In this document: piece after piece, positions 1-10,499 of the stretch
Layout of the letters: each line of letters starts with the position of its first letter
Position numbering within the stretch: position 1 is the first letter of the stretch
Source of the DNA: Incurvaria masculella
Taxonomy: Eukaryota; Arthropoda; Insecta; Lepidoptera; Incurvariidae
NCBI GenBank assembly: GCA_946894095.1
Contig: OX335644.1
Location: 11,513,595 to 11,577,594, forward strand
DNA: 64,000 nt
Direction: 5' to 3'
Notes under the pieces: model-generated
What the model saw: the letters and a program-made list of their open reading frames with translations, nothing else
Database searches by the model: none
What the model was told of the DNA's origin: nothing
Made by a program: the position numbers and the translations under genes

Positions 1-1338
1 CGGCATGTTTCTGAGCATTGAATAAGTAATACCATCGATGCCCGGGGCCGTGTCCTTTGACTTCAGAACACTCTCCAACTCGTCTTCTGTAAATGCGGCG
101 TCCAGTAGGCTGTGTCCAAAATGTACAAAAGATATTGGTGATTCTTCAGCAGTATCGGGGGCCAGGCTGCAGAGGAGTTCTTCGGCTCGCTTGTCTTCGA
201 TGTTCGTGCTGTTTTGACGGATGCCCTTCATCCACCTCATCTTGCGCCCCATATCGGCTGCAGATGTTTGACTATTTATATTGTCGCAGAAATCATTCCA
301 ACCCTTATCTCTGGCTTTTCGTGTTTCTTTTCTCGCATTATTAATCCTATTATGCAAAAAATTGTAAGCTTGCGGAGTGCCAGTTCTCCTAAATTGTGAG
401 AGCGCTAATCTTCTTTCGGCGATGGCTTTACTAATGGTAATGTTCCACCATGGTTTGGGGTGAAATGTCTCTTGTGAATTAGGGTTAATATGGATCCATG
501 GGATACATTCTTCCGCGGCTGTGTCAAGATTTTTTACGAACCATTCATAAGCCTTTTGAAGATTTTCTGGGCGATTGGAGGCGCCAAAACTTAAATTTAA
601 TTTTTCTCCATATTTATGCCAATCAGCTAACTTCATATTCCTTTTTTTCTCTCTGACCATGATGTTGTCTATCCCGAAACGAATTTGAATAATAATGTGA
701 TCACTGCCTAAATTTTCTTGAGTCGTTTTCCAACTGCTGATTAGGGATATATCTGGAGTACAAAATGTTATATCTGGGGAAGTTTCCTGGAGCATATTAC
801 TTCTTAATTTGACTCTGGTATGGCTGCCATCATTCAGTGCAATGAGATTATTGTCCATACATGCGTTGAAAATGTCTTCCCCTCTTGTGTCTATTTTGCA
901 CGACCAGTGAGTGTGATGTCCATTAAAATCTCCTCCGATGACAGTGCTTTGGTCAAATTGAGAAAATAAGTGATTCCAATCTTCCTGTGTGGTGTGTACT
1001 GATGGAGAGCAGTAAACGGCTAATATATTGCGTATCGGAGAGCAGTTCAACACCTCTACGCCTATAACTTCGATGCTTGGGTTCTGATTGCATATTGGCA
1101 GATTCCTTAGCTTGATAGACTTGTGAGTTAAGATGCAGACTCCTCCGTAACCATCTTCCCTATCACGCCTGATAATATTGTATCCACTTACTTTTATCTG
1201 TGTTTTCTCATTAAGCCAGGATTCCGATATTAGACACACATGTACTTTAAATTGATATAACACACTTTCCAGATCAAGTTTCTTTGGCATTAAGCTTCGG
1301 GCGTTCCATTGAATTAAATTAATATTTTTACAAGCCAT
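1..1338 (-). CDS. Non-LTR retrotransposon ORF2, 5' part (endonuclease, start of RT); runs off the window
   Basis: The minus strand is open for 446 codons from the ATG at 1338 to base 1, with no internal stop. The protein starts MACKNINLIQWNARSL and shows the order of an apurinic-like (EEP) endonuclease: QWNARS near the N-terminus, the catalytic-Glu motif ISESWL, GGDFNGHHTHW in the middle, TPDISLISSW, then GSDHIII carrying the catalytic Asp/His. Basic linker sequence follows, and the frame reaches the RT-0/1 motif KDTAPGIDGITYSML just before the edge. In this class the protein nicks target DNA and reverse-transcribes its own RNA from the nick. The start codon overlaps the ORF1 stop (TAATG), as in bicistronic LINEs. 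Assignment to the Jockey/I/R1 assemblage is from motifs. The exact clade and whether the RT is intact cannot be judged from this part. Confidence 0.9.
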   Translation of the reverse strand, partial: MACKNINLIQWNARSLMPKKLDLESVLYQFKVHVCLISESWLNEKTQIKVSGYNIIRRDREDGYGGVCILTHKSIKLRNLPICNQNPSIEVIGVEVLNCSPIRNILAVYCSPSVHTTQEDWNHLFSQFDQSTVIGGDFNGHHTHWSCKIDTRGEDIFNACMDNNLIALNDGSHTRVKLRSNMLQETSPDITFCTPDISLISSWKTTQENLGSDHIIIQIRFGIDNIMVREKKRNMKLADWHKYGEKLNLSFGASNRPENLQKAYEWFVKNLDTAAEECIPWIHINPNSQETFHPKPWWNITISKAIAERRLALSQFRRTGTPQAYNFLHNRINNARKETRKARDKGWNDFCDNINSQTSAADMGRKMRWMKGIRQNSTNIEDKRAEELLCSLAPDTAEESPISFVHFGHSLLDAAFTEDELESVLKSKDTAPGIDGITYSMLRNMP

Positions 1339-2846
1339 TACTTTAAGAATATTCCAAGAGAGCTTTCCAAAATAAGCTTTTTAAGAAAGGTTATAATCTC
1401 ACTCATAATAAATTGTGCCATTTTGGTGATTTTGTCCCCCCAGCTCTGTCCGTCACTTCCTGCAATATCTTTTAGGCCATCAAATATTTCTCGCAGTGCA
1501 CTTGGGCTTTCTTCTTCCGTGTCACGTGAGGTATAGACTGGTATCGTTTTCTCTCTGGGTTCGTTGCTGGTTGTCGGTATATTTTTCGCTTGTACACGTT
1601 GTGGGCTTTGGGATTTCCGTACAAAGTCACAACGTCGGGGTCTTGCTGGTGAAGCTAAGGTCTCGTGAGGGTGGCTCGACGACGCAGTCTTCCACAAGAC
1701 ATCTTCTTTTGGCCTCTCTGAGGCGCATGCAGCGGCATACGACCTCGACAGAGAGGCAAAAGGAATGCTTGCAGGTTGAGCGGGCGGCTGTCTGTCTGGT
1801 ACAACTTCTGAACTTGTCGTTGCTAATTCTGGTGTTCTCTGTTTGCCATACATTTGTAATGCCATTTTATATGTCACATTGTTTTGTGACATAATGTGAC
1901 GAAGCTGCTTCTCTTTTAAGAATATGGGGCATATTTTGTCAAGTGCCATATGTTCGCCCTTGCAGTTGACACATTTGAACACGGTAGTAACACAATTTTC
2001 GTGTTTTCCGCCACATTTTGGACACGTCTTTGTGTTGGATGGACATACTTTCACCGTATGGCCAAAATGCCAGCAGCCTGAACACTGCGTCACCGAGAAC
2101 ACGAAAGGCTCTACGCTACACCTAATTCCGTACACAAGCATGTACGGAGGCAAGCGCGGCCCCCGGAAACACACCCTCACTGCTTCGGATTTTGTCCACT
2201 TACCAGGTTCTGTTCTCATATTCAGTCTTTTCACAGAAACAATTTCCCTCTGATCACATTTGAAAATATCCAATAGGTCTTTATCTTCAATTTCCATGTC
2301 GATATTCCTTACGGTACCATAGGAGTTCTGCACCTCGGTAGTTCGGGAACATGAAATACCTTGTTTCACCAACTCTTCAGAATCAAGTATCTTCCGGACA
2401 CCCTCCTGCGTTTCAAAATAAGCAATGGCTTTCGACTGTGTTAAATACTTTATTTTAACAATACCCGGAATATTTTGTAGCAGTCTAGCCAATCCAATCT
2501 GTTTAGGAAGTTTGCTTTTACTTATTAAATAAACTTCAAGGTTACCTTGGGGCGCTTCCTTAGAGTTCATCCGGTTCACTCTCTTGGGTTTATTGTGTCT
2601 CACCAACTCGAAATCGTCATCATCTTCATCCTCAAAGTCTGGTCGGGTCCTCTTCTCGCGCGTCTCAGAGATTATTGCCATATCTTCCCACTCCAGCTGT
2701 GCCGTGACCAAATTTTCGGCTGGAACGTCCACCATCTCTTCCACATCCACCAGATCCCCAGCATCCGAGCTGGACTCTCCACCAGTATCACCGCAATCCA
2801 CTCTTTCGCTCATACTTGAATGAGGGTAGTCGGCCATTTCACTCAC
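1338..2846 (-). CDS. Non-LTR retrotransposon ORF1, gag-like nucleic-acid-binding protein (502 aa)
   Basis: This is a complete 502-codon frame. Residues 1-100 are acidic and Ser-rich with a basic patch (KPKRVNR). Residues about 100-250 resemble the RRM-like pre-knuckle region of LINE ORF1 proteins. Three CCHC zinc knuckles lie at about 255-308: C-x2-C-x4-H-x4-C, C-x2-C-x3-H-x4-C and C-x2-C-x4-H-x6-C. A Ser/Pro-rich tail follows. Such proteins coat the element RNA and carry it with ORF2 into a ribonucleoprotein. The stop codon TAA (1340-1338) shares its last A with the ATG of ORF2, so the two frames overlap by one base. No frameshift or stop is present, which suggests a young copy. Overlapping plus-strand frames are shadows of this gene. 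Confidence 0.88.
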   Translation of the reverse strand: MSEMADYPHSSMSERVDCGDTGGESSSDAGDLVDVEEMVDVPAENLVTAQLEWEDMAIISETREKRTRPDFEDEDDDDFELVRHNKPKRVNRMNSKEAPQGNLEVYLISKSKLPKQIGLARLLQNIPGIVKIKYLTQSKAIAYFETQEGVRKILDSEELVKQGISCSRTTEVQNSYGTVRNIDMEIEDKDLLDIFKCDQREIVSVKRLNMRTEPGKWTKSEAVRVCFRGPRLPPYMLVYGIRCSVEPFVFSVTQCSGCWHFGHTVKVCPSNTKTCPKCGGKHENCVTTVFKCVNCKGEHMALDKICPIFLKEKQLRHIMSQNNVTYKMALQMYGKQRTPELATTSSEVVPDRQPPAQPASIPFASLSRSYAAACASERPKEDVLWKTASSSHPHETLASPARPRRCDFVRKSQSPQRVQAKNIPTTSNEPREKTIPVYTSRDTEEESPSALREIFDGLKDIAGSDGQSWGDKITKMAQFIMSEIITFLKKLILESSLGIFLK

Positions 2847-3330
2847 TACACATTAGGGAATATATCCCTAGCTGTACTCACTCCCTAACTTTGCCCACAC
2901 CCCCACAGGCACAAACAGTGGTAGGGAACACAAGCAACCACAAATTAATTGGTTATTATACTTTATAGTAAAAATATTCCAAAAACACTGGGGAGCGAAA
3001 ATTTTGCAGTCGTTTTGCTAGAACTACCCACAGCGAAAAAAAAGGTACAAGGGAGTGGAAGGCATGAATTGTAATGATAATGCAGCGTTTTTGCAGTCAA
3101 CCATAGCGAAAAATCTAACTCAGTGTGATATTTTAAATACATAACTGTGATTAGTAGCGATCCAAAGACACGGGAACGGACAAAAACTGTCATATTAAGG
3201 TAATTGGAAAAGGCAATCCTCCGCGAATATTGTCCGTACGTTGTGGTTAGCGTAAGAACATGAGTTTTCACTGAGCTAAGCTTTTTAATTACATATTCGA
3301 CTACTAGAAGCAGCAATTATGGAAATACGG
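2847..3330 (-). other. Probable 5' UTR of the ORF1/ORF2 LINE
   Basis: This non-coding stretch lies directly upstream of ORF1 (reading on the minus strand), before an unrelated repeat appears at about 3348. LINEs of this class carry an internal promoter here. I cannot see the exact 5' end or a target-site duplication, because the 3' end of the element is outside the window. The boundary is a guess. Confidence 0.4.
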
Positions 3331-3347
3331 GAGTCGCAACCGAATCA

Positions 3348-3510
3348 TCGGCAAGTGAGTTCGTTTACGAATTCGCACACTACTGATGCTCTCGAGTTCC
3401 AACGACACTTAAAAACTTAACGTAAGAACTTCACAGGACACTATTTAGTGCACCGAACATTCAATGTTGCACATCCCGAACTCGTAAGCGAACCAACTAC
3501 AGTTAGTGGT
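3348..3510. repeat. MITE-like repeat, GGTAGCG/AGTTCG family, degraded copy
   Basis: Subterminal inverted segments (GAGTTCGTTTACGAATTCGC on the left, the reverse complement of GAACTCGTAAGCGAACC on the right) enclose a spacer containing TTCCAACGACACTTAAAA and GAACTTCACAGG. The spacer is shared with the copies at 9774-10472 and 57157-57510, so this is a dispersed family. The outer GGTAGCG ends seen in other copies are not clear here. Confidence 0.45.
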
Positions 3511-3692
3511 ATTTCACTAACTCGTGGCTACGCTACCGCGTTACGAAATACTTTCGATGTCCACTTCCTGTTACATACTCGCTGAATATAACTGTCACAC
3601 GATATTGAAACGAAATCATGAACATTTGATCCGCAAAACAAATGATATTTTCACGATATATCGTTAAAAGTAAATTTCTCATTCGTATTTAA

Positions 3693-4001
3693 CCCTTTCA
3701 CCGCCAAGGTTTTTTGGCATAATCCTTTTCAATACGCCACACTACAATTATTTCGATAATATGCAGTCTTGAATTGTTGTTTGTTTTGTTGCAAATAGTG
3801 TTTGTTTCCACTGTTGAAACAGTAGAAATCTAATGAACGCTAGTATGTACTGTGCAATTTAGTAAATAAAACACATTATTTCGTAATCAGTAAAGTTTTA
3901 TTAATGTTTGAAGTGGAGTAGTTTTCTGTCGGATATATCCGACGATGGCGCCTGCAGAATGCCTTGCTCTGACGGATATATACGTTCCTGGCGGGGAAAG
4001 G
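3693..4001. mobile_element. piggyBac-like MITE (CCCTTTCACCGCCAAGG TIR)
   Basis: The left end is TTAA followed by CCCTTTCACCGCCAAGG. The right end is CCTGGCGGGGAAAGG followed by ATTA, an imperfect inverted match. TTAA plus CCCTTT is the piggyBac signature, and the right target copy has one changed base order. The 309-bp interior is non-coding and contains a short palindrome CGGATATATCCG near 3933. Confidence 0.6.
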
Positions 4002-4149
4002 ATTACATTAAAAGACATCACAATGAATCAGATATCCATAACGTTATCCAGAACGAGTCAGTGTAGTTACTCCGTTATGTTTAAGATGAAATAAGTAAAA
4101 TGCTTTTCTTCTCTATGATTTCATTGACATGTATTCGCTAGTGAAATAT

Positions 4150-4295
4150 TACATACCTAGTAAGTAAGTACCGAAGGGATCTTCTCTTAAGTTTTACGTG
4201 GACTCTAAGCCTCAGCCAGCCTAAACATCGAAAACGGTTACCCATCCCGAACCTGACTGCTCCTAGAGATGCTACACTTTGATCAAATACACATC
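4150..4295 (-). mobile_element. SINE fragment, degraded 5S-type head and start of body
   Basis: On the minus strand the sequence runs GGGATGGGTAACC, then GGCTGGCTGAGGCTTAGAG, TCCACGT and CTTACTTACTAGGT. This parallels the better copy at 23,259-23,645 (GGATGGGTGACC, GAGGCTGGCCGTGG, TCCACGTTAAACTG, ACTAGGTGG). GGATGGGTGACC is the box-C region of 5S rRNA genes. The 3' body is missing. Confidence 0.5.
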
Positions 4296-4932
4296 CATTA
4301 TAGGTCATCATATACCCTGTGGTTATTCCTCTGGTTTGTTTATGCTTGTTAGAAGTGAATTGAGTATCTAGTTTACAATTCAATTATACCTAGACCAAAC
4401 TTATAACTATAAATACATACAATAAATCGTAGTGGACCCATGGAGGTGAAGAAATAAGTGGACCTAGCAATACTGTTGTACAAATAAAACTCTCTAAACG
4501 TTTGGTTAAAAACCTTATTTATAAGTTGTATCTACGTATGAGCGTTATACATACTAAACATTATCCATACATACAGCATCTGATAGAGCAAAGAGCAAAA
4601 AGAGTAAAGATAATATCGTTCCGCAGGTATGTATTTTTTTATTTTACTGGACATGAATAGTCTGGATGGATGAATACCAGACCTATGTAGTGTCGTGACC
4701 ACACAGGTTAAAGGTGCCATCCCTCGACCTTCCTTAAAATGCACGGCTTGAAAAGGCTTTATAGAACTGTATGGAAAATATCGTTTTCTTTGTCGAATCG
4801 TAACTAAAATCTTTGATTGTGACCATCTAAGACAGTAAGTAAGGAACCACCACCTAAGCTAACCTAACCTAGGGCAGTCTCATATAGTATTTTACGTTTA
4901 CGGAAAAACAGTGTTCAGAGTGGTCAGTATGA
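4296..4932. other. Unassigned AT-rich DNA
   Basis: I see no coding evidence or repeat boundaries. A short run of two CCTAA units near 4857 is too small to be telomeric. Confidence 0.4.
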
Positions 4933-5254
4933 GTTCTCACCTAAATTGGCGTTTACGGCAAACCGATCGACTGGCGTTTTCTCCAAACTCCGTACAAGTT
5001 TTTACTAGATATTCAGTGTTTTACTTCTTCACGCTGTCAAAGTCAAACACGGACTTCCGATTTGTATGAAAACGCTGAGTGGACGTAAACGGCAACGTCG
5101 ACGTATTTACGGCAACGTTGAGTAAGCTGTCAAATCAAGCTCGGACTCGCAAATGTTAGTTCGCTTAACGCCCGCTGCGCGCGCTCTTCAATTTGTCCAT
5201 ACATTTGAAAACGCCAGTCGATCGGTTTGCCGTAACGCCAATTTAGGTGACAAC
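4933..5254. mobile_element. MITE with ~48-bp terminal inverted repeats
   Basis: The left end (TCACCTAAATTGGCG, then GGCAAACCGATCGACTGGCG) is matched by its reverse complement at 5207-5254 with one indel and one mismatch over about 48 bp. The 322-bp element has no reading frame, so it would depend on a transposase in trans. I cannot fix the target duplication and therefore not the superfamily. Confidence 0.75.
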
Positions 5255-6130
5255 TTAGACTACCGGCTCTGCTTACTAGTCGTGGGACGAGAAATGAGAA
5301 ATGGGTTTGTAAACTGTTACTAGTGTAAAAACGAAGTATTCATTTTACGCCGAGCAGTATGGCCGCTACAGTTTCTTGTAGCGTTTCGTGGATCGCGCAC
5401 GCGGCGCGCCAACGAAAGCCCGTAGGTTGCGAGACGTCTAGACGCAACGACCCGCCAGCCGCGACTGTCTCGCTCGCGCAATGTAGCTGGAACCGGCTCG
5501 AAGCCGGCGACTCTCGTAACTGGGGTTACGAGTAATGTTAGTAATATTAATAATTACTTCGTTGCGGCTTGTAGCCGGCGACTCTCGCAACTGGGGTTAC
5601 CGCCGAAACTGTAATGCGCGCGCGCAGTGCGCACTGTAGTCGAAGAGGGGCTACATTCTTAACGACCGCCGTTGTGGTTTGCTTACAGAAAAAGTCCAAC
5701 GATTAGTATTTCTAAATGCTAATAGGCATATGAAATAAATTATAAATATGTTTATTTATCATTTGTGTTATATTATTTCTGGGGATTATTTTGTCGAGGA
5801 TAAAAAGTTTTGTCTGACTTCTTAATTGTTTGCGATAACTACATAGTAACAAAACCTCATTCTTGATTTTTGGATTTTTTCTCTTCTTCTTCTTGATTTT
5901 TGAATACAGGTCACTGCACTCGAGATTCAGAATTCATGTGAGATGATCGAACCGTGCTAGATGTCATTATACCCATTCATGTCCAGCGAAAAAAAAAAAA
6001 AAAAAAAACAAAGAAGGGAGGAGGAGTTTTCTTTCATTTCTTTTTGAAACCGTTTCCGCTAACGGCTATCGGCATCAGCATTAACAGTTACTAACGTTTT
6101 CGAAAACCAGTGGAAACGCCCACGACTACT
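5255..6130. other. Unassigned; contains an imperfect 71-bp direct repeat and an A-run
   Basis: GCCGGCGACTCTCG, then AACTGGGGTTAC, occurs twice (about 5503-5529 and 5573-5600). An 18-base A-run lies near 5991. There is no coding signal. Confidence 0.45.
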
Positions 6131-6530
6131 GCTTACGTATTTAGCTCGACGTTTCGTCCACCACGCTGTGCACACCATCAGGATTCACGACGCGACCAGG
6201 AGGACCTCTGACGCTTCGTCCAGCCAGATGTCAACTGCAGGTCGTCGGCTGCGCACATTGTAGCTGTGGGTAGGTTCAGCCGCAGATAAGGGTAGTGACT
6301 AAGAATTCCGTTCGGCAATGAAGTCATCCGTGCAAACTGTGCTAACGGTGTCACTTTGTATCAGTGTTGGCAGCTGAACTCTTGTGTTGCCATATTTCGC
6401 CAGTACCAAGACGCTGACAGCTTCATACTATCGTCTCTGTTAAAGTTGGGATGCCTTGTAATTGCTATGGATTCTCGAACCACCACACACCACAGCGTGG
6501 TGGACGAAACGTCGAGCTAAATAAGTAAGC
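6131..6530 (-). mobile_element. Penelope-like element remnant bounded by 40-bp inverted repeats
   Basis: Bases 6131-6170 and 6491-6530 are inverted copies with 39 of 40 bases matching (core TTTAGCTCGACGTTTCGTCC). Between them, on the minus strand at 6489-6361, a frame reads VVVRESIAITRHPNFNRDD followed by a Trp-rich tail and a stop. This resembles the extreme C-terminus of Penelope-type retroelements, after the GIY-YIG nuclease. Complex direct and inverted terminal arrangements are known for that class. The RT domain is absent, so this is a 3' remnant. The family call rests on about 35 residues and is moderate. Confidence 0.5.
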
Positions 6531-7424
6531 TGAACACTGTTTATCCGTAAACGTAAAATTATATGTCGAACAACAGTGAAAATCTGTAATCAAACATATT
6601 CTCATATAGATTCTAGTGGTTTGGATTCCATATTCGACTGCCACATGGAATCCAGAAGTTGAACGGTCAGCCATCCAGAAAACCGAGCTTAGAGTTCTGA
6701 TCTAAGGATGGAAATCAGAGGCGTCGCACCACCCAAAGATATTTAGGTATTTTTGTGTAAATTCTACTAATGTTGGCGCCACTCCCATAAACACGTTGAA
6801 TAATTCATAGGCAAACATAACATGAATATTTGCAGCTCGTTTGCCCCGAACATTTCACGGAGGATTGGCCGAACTTGCGAAAGGCCGCGTCCCACTTTAC
6901 GCGCGGCTGCACACGCGCGCGCCCCCACGTGTGCCACACGTGCCGTGCCGCGCCGTGTGCGCGTCTATGTGCGTGTAGCCCGAGGGCGGATGGGAAAACA
7001 ATTACCTCATAACTATTGATTTCCAACACTGATGAGTAGTCCGGCTCCGTTCCGCCCCTATAGAATAGTGGGAGCGCTAGAAGTATCTGATGAGACTGGG
7101 AATGTGAGATTTGTATCTATGATATAAGCTAATATTACGATACTAGGCGCCATGGGTCCTTTACATTTTATTGATACTTGGAAATGAAAAGGTTGGGCAG
7201 GTCTTATACCATTACGCCAATTACCTGAGGAAGGGTAGGTCGGTGTGATCACTGCATACATATTTCGCCACCTCTTCAGACATACATAAATCTGGTCATA
7301 GAAGGTCTCCTAGGCCACCCTGGCATGACACTTCAACTCACTTCTGCCAATAGTTGATGTATTAAGATACCATATATGATACACCTTTGGCTAATTCTCA
7401 CAATTCGCATCTGGGGCCGTATCG
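6531..7424. other. Unassigned; small GC-rich island with twin E-boxes
   Basis: GC-rich sequence at 6880-6985 holds a 17-bp perfect palindrome (6926-6942) containing two CACGTG sites. The rest shows neither a gene nor a clear repeat. Confidence 0.4.
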
Positions 7425-7662
7425 GGCTATTTTACTCGCAATTTCGAGTTCCAGTAAAACGAACCAGCCCTCGTTTTGAGATTGCTGTATCGTATATTAT
7501 CGTAAATGCGCAAAGTTAGTGAGCACAAACACGAACTTTGAGTCCATTCGAATTCGCAGCTCGGGGTTGTGTTTACTAACTATGCAAATGTAATAATTGC
7601 AGCAATACCAAAACGGCCGCTCATCCGTTGTACTCGAACTCGAAATAGCAAGTAAAATAGCC
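7425..7662. mobile_element. MITE with 27-bp TIRs (GGCTATTTTACT)
   Basis: The left end GGCTATTTTACTCGCAATTT plus CGAGTTC is matched by the inverted right end with two mismatches in 27 bases. The 238-bp interior is non-coding. It is a typical short non-autonomous DNA transposon; the superfamily is unknown. Confidence 0.75.
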
Positions 7663-8784
7663 TGTTACATACGCTAGTAACACCAAGCAGTTATTTTGAC
7701 TAGATCAAAAAATATGTATCTAAATTAGGTGCATTATTATCCGTTGATGATAATATAAATGAAGAAAAATATGTATTTGTGTATATGTGTGTAAGAACTT
7801 GAACAATACGGGAAAATAATTTCCGGCCACGTTTCCTTCGTGGCAATCCAACGGGCCTCTGATAAAAAACAAATTCACCTTAGCAAAGAAAATAAAATTA
7901 ATGTAAATATGAGTACGTAAATTATTTTCAACCCCGCCCCCCGTCTAATACGCACACGAGGTACCCGCAGGTGAAGGAAACCGACTCATGTCACACATTA
8001 TAGGCAACTACATGCAGCTTCCCCTTAAAGGGTTCCGGAGTTTTGCTGTTTTGGTAACATTCGTTGCTCATACGGAATGTTGCCACCCACGTGCCCAATG
8101 CAACTAAATAAGGAAAGAAGCTGCTTTGCAACGCTCCGAGCCGTGTAAACAAAGCCTAATGAATATGTGGGAAACGGGTTTATTTTTCTAAACAAAAATC
8201 ACATGAGATGCGTTTGTATGTTTATAGAACGCGCGGCAAATGCCACCGTCGCGTCGTCTTCGCGTGTCAGCGTCTTAGAAAGCGAAGGTGCCCGTGAGAA
8301 TTATGCGACGTATGCAACAAATTAAGTAGATGTCAATGTTTGGGTAATATGCAGTCAGAGCGAATTTCAAGTTGTAGCAGTTTAGCAAGCTATTTGTTTT
8401 GTAATTATTTAAGTTGTAGGTCAGCATGCAGCAACTAACTAATTTAACTTTAAAATCTATTAAATGTCCAAAAATGTCAACGTTATTGTAAAATACTAAC
8501 TTTAAAAATAAATAGAATGGTTGAAAAAAACATTTTATGAGATAATAATGCTTTACGAACACAGAAAAAAATTATATTTGTAATTTTACGACAATGGTTG
8601 AAAGAGGTATCAATACTATAATCATTGATTGGCAGGCGGCAAATTGCATCATATAAAAAGTACATGGTCCTAGTGACCATGTTCTTTATGTATGGTGCAA
8701 CACAGTAACCGGAAAGCATTTAAAAGTGCAAACGTAGCCAGCTCTACGCTTCCCGCCCCTCCTCTTCTCTATCGGATCAGCAGG
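7663..8784. other. Unassigned AT-rich DNA
   Basis: No coding sequence or repeat boundary was recognised. The minus-strand frames here are AT-rich open stretches without motifs. Confidence 0.4.
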
Positions 8785-9113
8785 AAAAAAACCGGCCAAG
8801 TGCGAGTCGGACTCGCACACGAAGGGTTCCGTACCATCGTAGAAAAAAAAAATCACGTTTTTTTGTATTGGCTCCCATACAAAAAAACGTGATTTTTTTT
8901 TCTCTTTAATTTTAATTGTTTTTTAATCTTACCTATTTGTTGTTATAGCGGCAAAATAAATACACACTCTGTGAAAATTTCAGCTCTCTACCTGTTACGG
9001 TTACTGAGATACAGCCCTGTGACAGACGGACAGACGGACGGACGGACGGACGGACGGACAGCGGAGGCTTAGTAATAGGGTTCCGTTTTTACCCTTTGGG
9101 TACGGAACCTTAA
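8785..9113 (+). mobile_element. MINE-2-type MITE with (GACG)n microsatellite
   Basis: It runs from AAAAACCGGCCAAGTGCG through GGACTCGCACACGAAGGG and TTCCGTACCAT, an A/T-rich middle, CGGCAAAATAAATACACACT, CAGCCCTGTGACAGACGGAC, the GACG tract, and ends GGGTACGGAACCTTAAA. The end hairpins, hitch-hiking (GTCY)n tract and AGGGTTCCGTA subterminal repeats fit the MINE-2 family described in Lepidoptera. It is full length. Confidence 0.85.
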
Positions 9114-9773
9114 ATATTGATTGCACACGTCACATGTTTCCAAATGATCACGGCCCACGGCCATAACATACCTTATGTCGCAAGTTACAATGACCTCCGG
9201 GGTGACCTCACGAAGACGCTCAAAGTCTCTACCGGATTTCAGATGTAAAGGGGGGGTTACTGTTCGCGGGCGCCATGCCTTCAAGGCTGATCCGAGTCTG
9301 ATTTGTAAGCCATGCTCTCAGACATCGAGTATTAAAGGACAGGAGAGGCGACCGAAACTAATTTGTATGGCAGCAGCAGCTTAGACACTTTTTAGTGACT
9401 AGTGGCTCTATGAGCTGCCTTCTTCGCGAGTTTGTCTTTGCATAGCTTAAAACTGAATAAATGTTCACCTTAAAATAAAATCCTATTATTTTTCTTGTAT
9501 TTTCTCACTTGGTACCTATGTACTTACCTTTACGCTTTAGATTTTGTTACAAACAAAAAAATTGTTACCATTTTAAACATTTTTCGAGAACAGAATCGAT
9601 ATTAAAATTCTAAGTTAGTATTTAAAATAATTATCGAAGCTGCTCACAATCGAGAATGGGTTGAAAAATGAAGAGAACAGCCGGACAGACCTACGAAAGC
9701 ATTTTTGCCTAAGCTGAAACGGAGACGACGCTCGCACCTCGCGCATCGCTCGATCAACAATGAATACACTGAG
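9114..9773. other. Unassigned DNA
   Basis: No supported gene or element was found. The short overlapping frames on both strands at 9069-9384 lack motifs. Confidence 0.4.
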
Positions 9774-10472
9774 GGTAGGGCCGGCTAGTCGATTTGCTTA
9801 CTCGTGATGTTTTCGGGGTCCAACAACACTTAAGGTGGCCCAACCCGGCGGCCTCAACTCATTTGCGGGCACGGTACAAAACCGTGCTGTTGCGCTCTGG
9901 GACCTTCTCTGTTTCTAAGAATAAGACAGGCTCCGTGATGAGGAAGATGCAACCTGTCCACAAAAAAGACAATGTGCATAGCATATGATTTGGTAAGATT
10001 TACGAAAATTTTAATTTCAAAACGACTTATAGGTAAAAGTAAACCACGACCGATGTAGTCAAAAGTCTAACAAAAACTAAATAGATTATAAATCTTGATT
10101 AAATAAGCTATGTCTGATGACTAATCTTTTTAAGATGTTCTTACTGTATCATTGCGTAATCCACCTCCAAAGTTATTGTATAAAACGCGCGAAAAATCCG
10201 AACTTTCGGACGTTATAACTTGGAAACCAAACACAATTTTACAATGCCAATGGTCATCAGACATCAACTTCAATCAAATAAAGCTGTTTTGAGCAAAATT
10301 TTGAATCTCTGACAAGAAATATAGGCGTAATCTTCTTTCCCCTTTCGTATGGGGAGATGAGCGGGTTGGGCCACCTTAAGAACTGCACAGAAGCCATTTA
10401 TTGCAACGTCTACGTAACAAACGTAGTTTTCCGCGTCCCGATTCATAAGCGAACTTACTACGCTACGCTGCC
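9774..10472. mobile_element. GGTAGCG-TIR MITE, interrupted by a TTAA MITE
   Basis: The left arm (9774-9829) and right arm (10,380-10,472) belong to one element. GGTAGGGCCGGCTAGTC at the left is matched inverted by GCGAACTTACTACGCTACGC, then TGCC, at the right. The arms correspond to the intact spacer at 3390-3450. The insert sits at a TTAA in the middle. Confidence 0.55.
9834..10375 (+). mobile_element. TTAA-flanked MITE, copy 1 (542 bp)
   Basis: Both ends are GGTGGCCCAACCCG as perfect inverted repeats, each flanked by TTAA (9830-9833 and 10,376-10,379). TTAA duplication is the piggyBac hallmark, although the end GGTGG is not the usual CCC. It is non-coding. It serves as the uninterrupted reference for the copy at 12,593-14,436. 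A third copy lies at 30,239. Confidence 0.75.
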
Positions 10473-10499
10473 GCTATACGGATGAGTCCTTATTTACTC

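Noticed and set aside
4852..4872. CCTAACCTAACCT as telomeric repeat
   Set aside because: Only two to three units; chance or decayed simple repeat.
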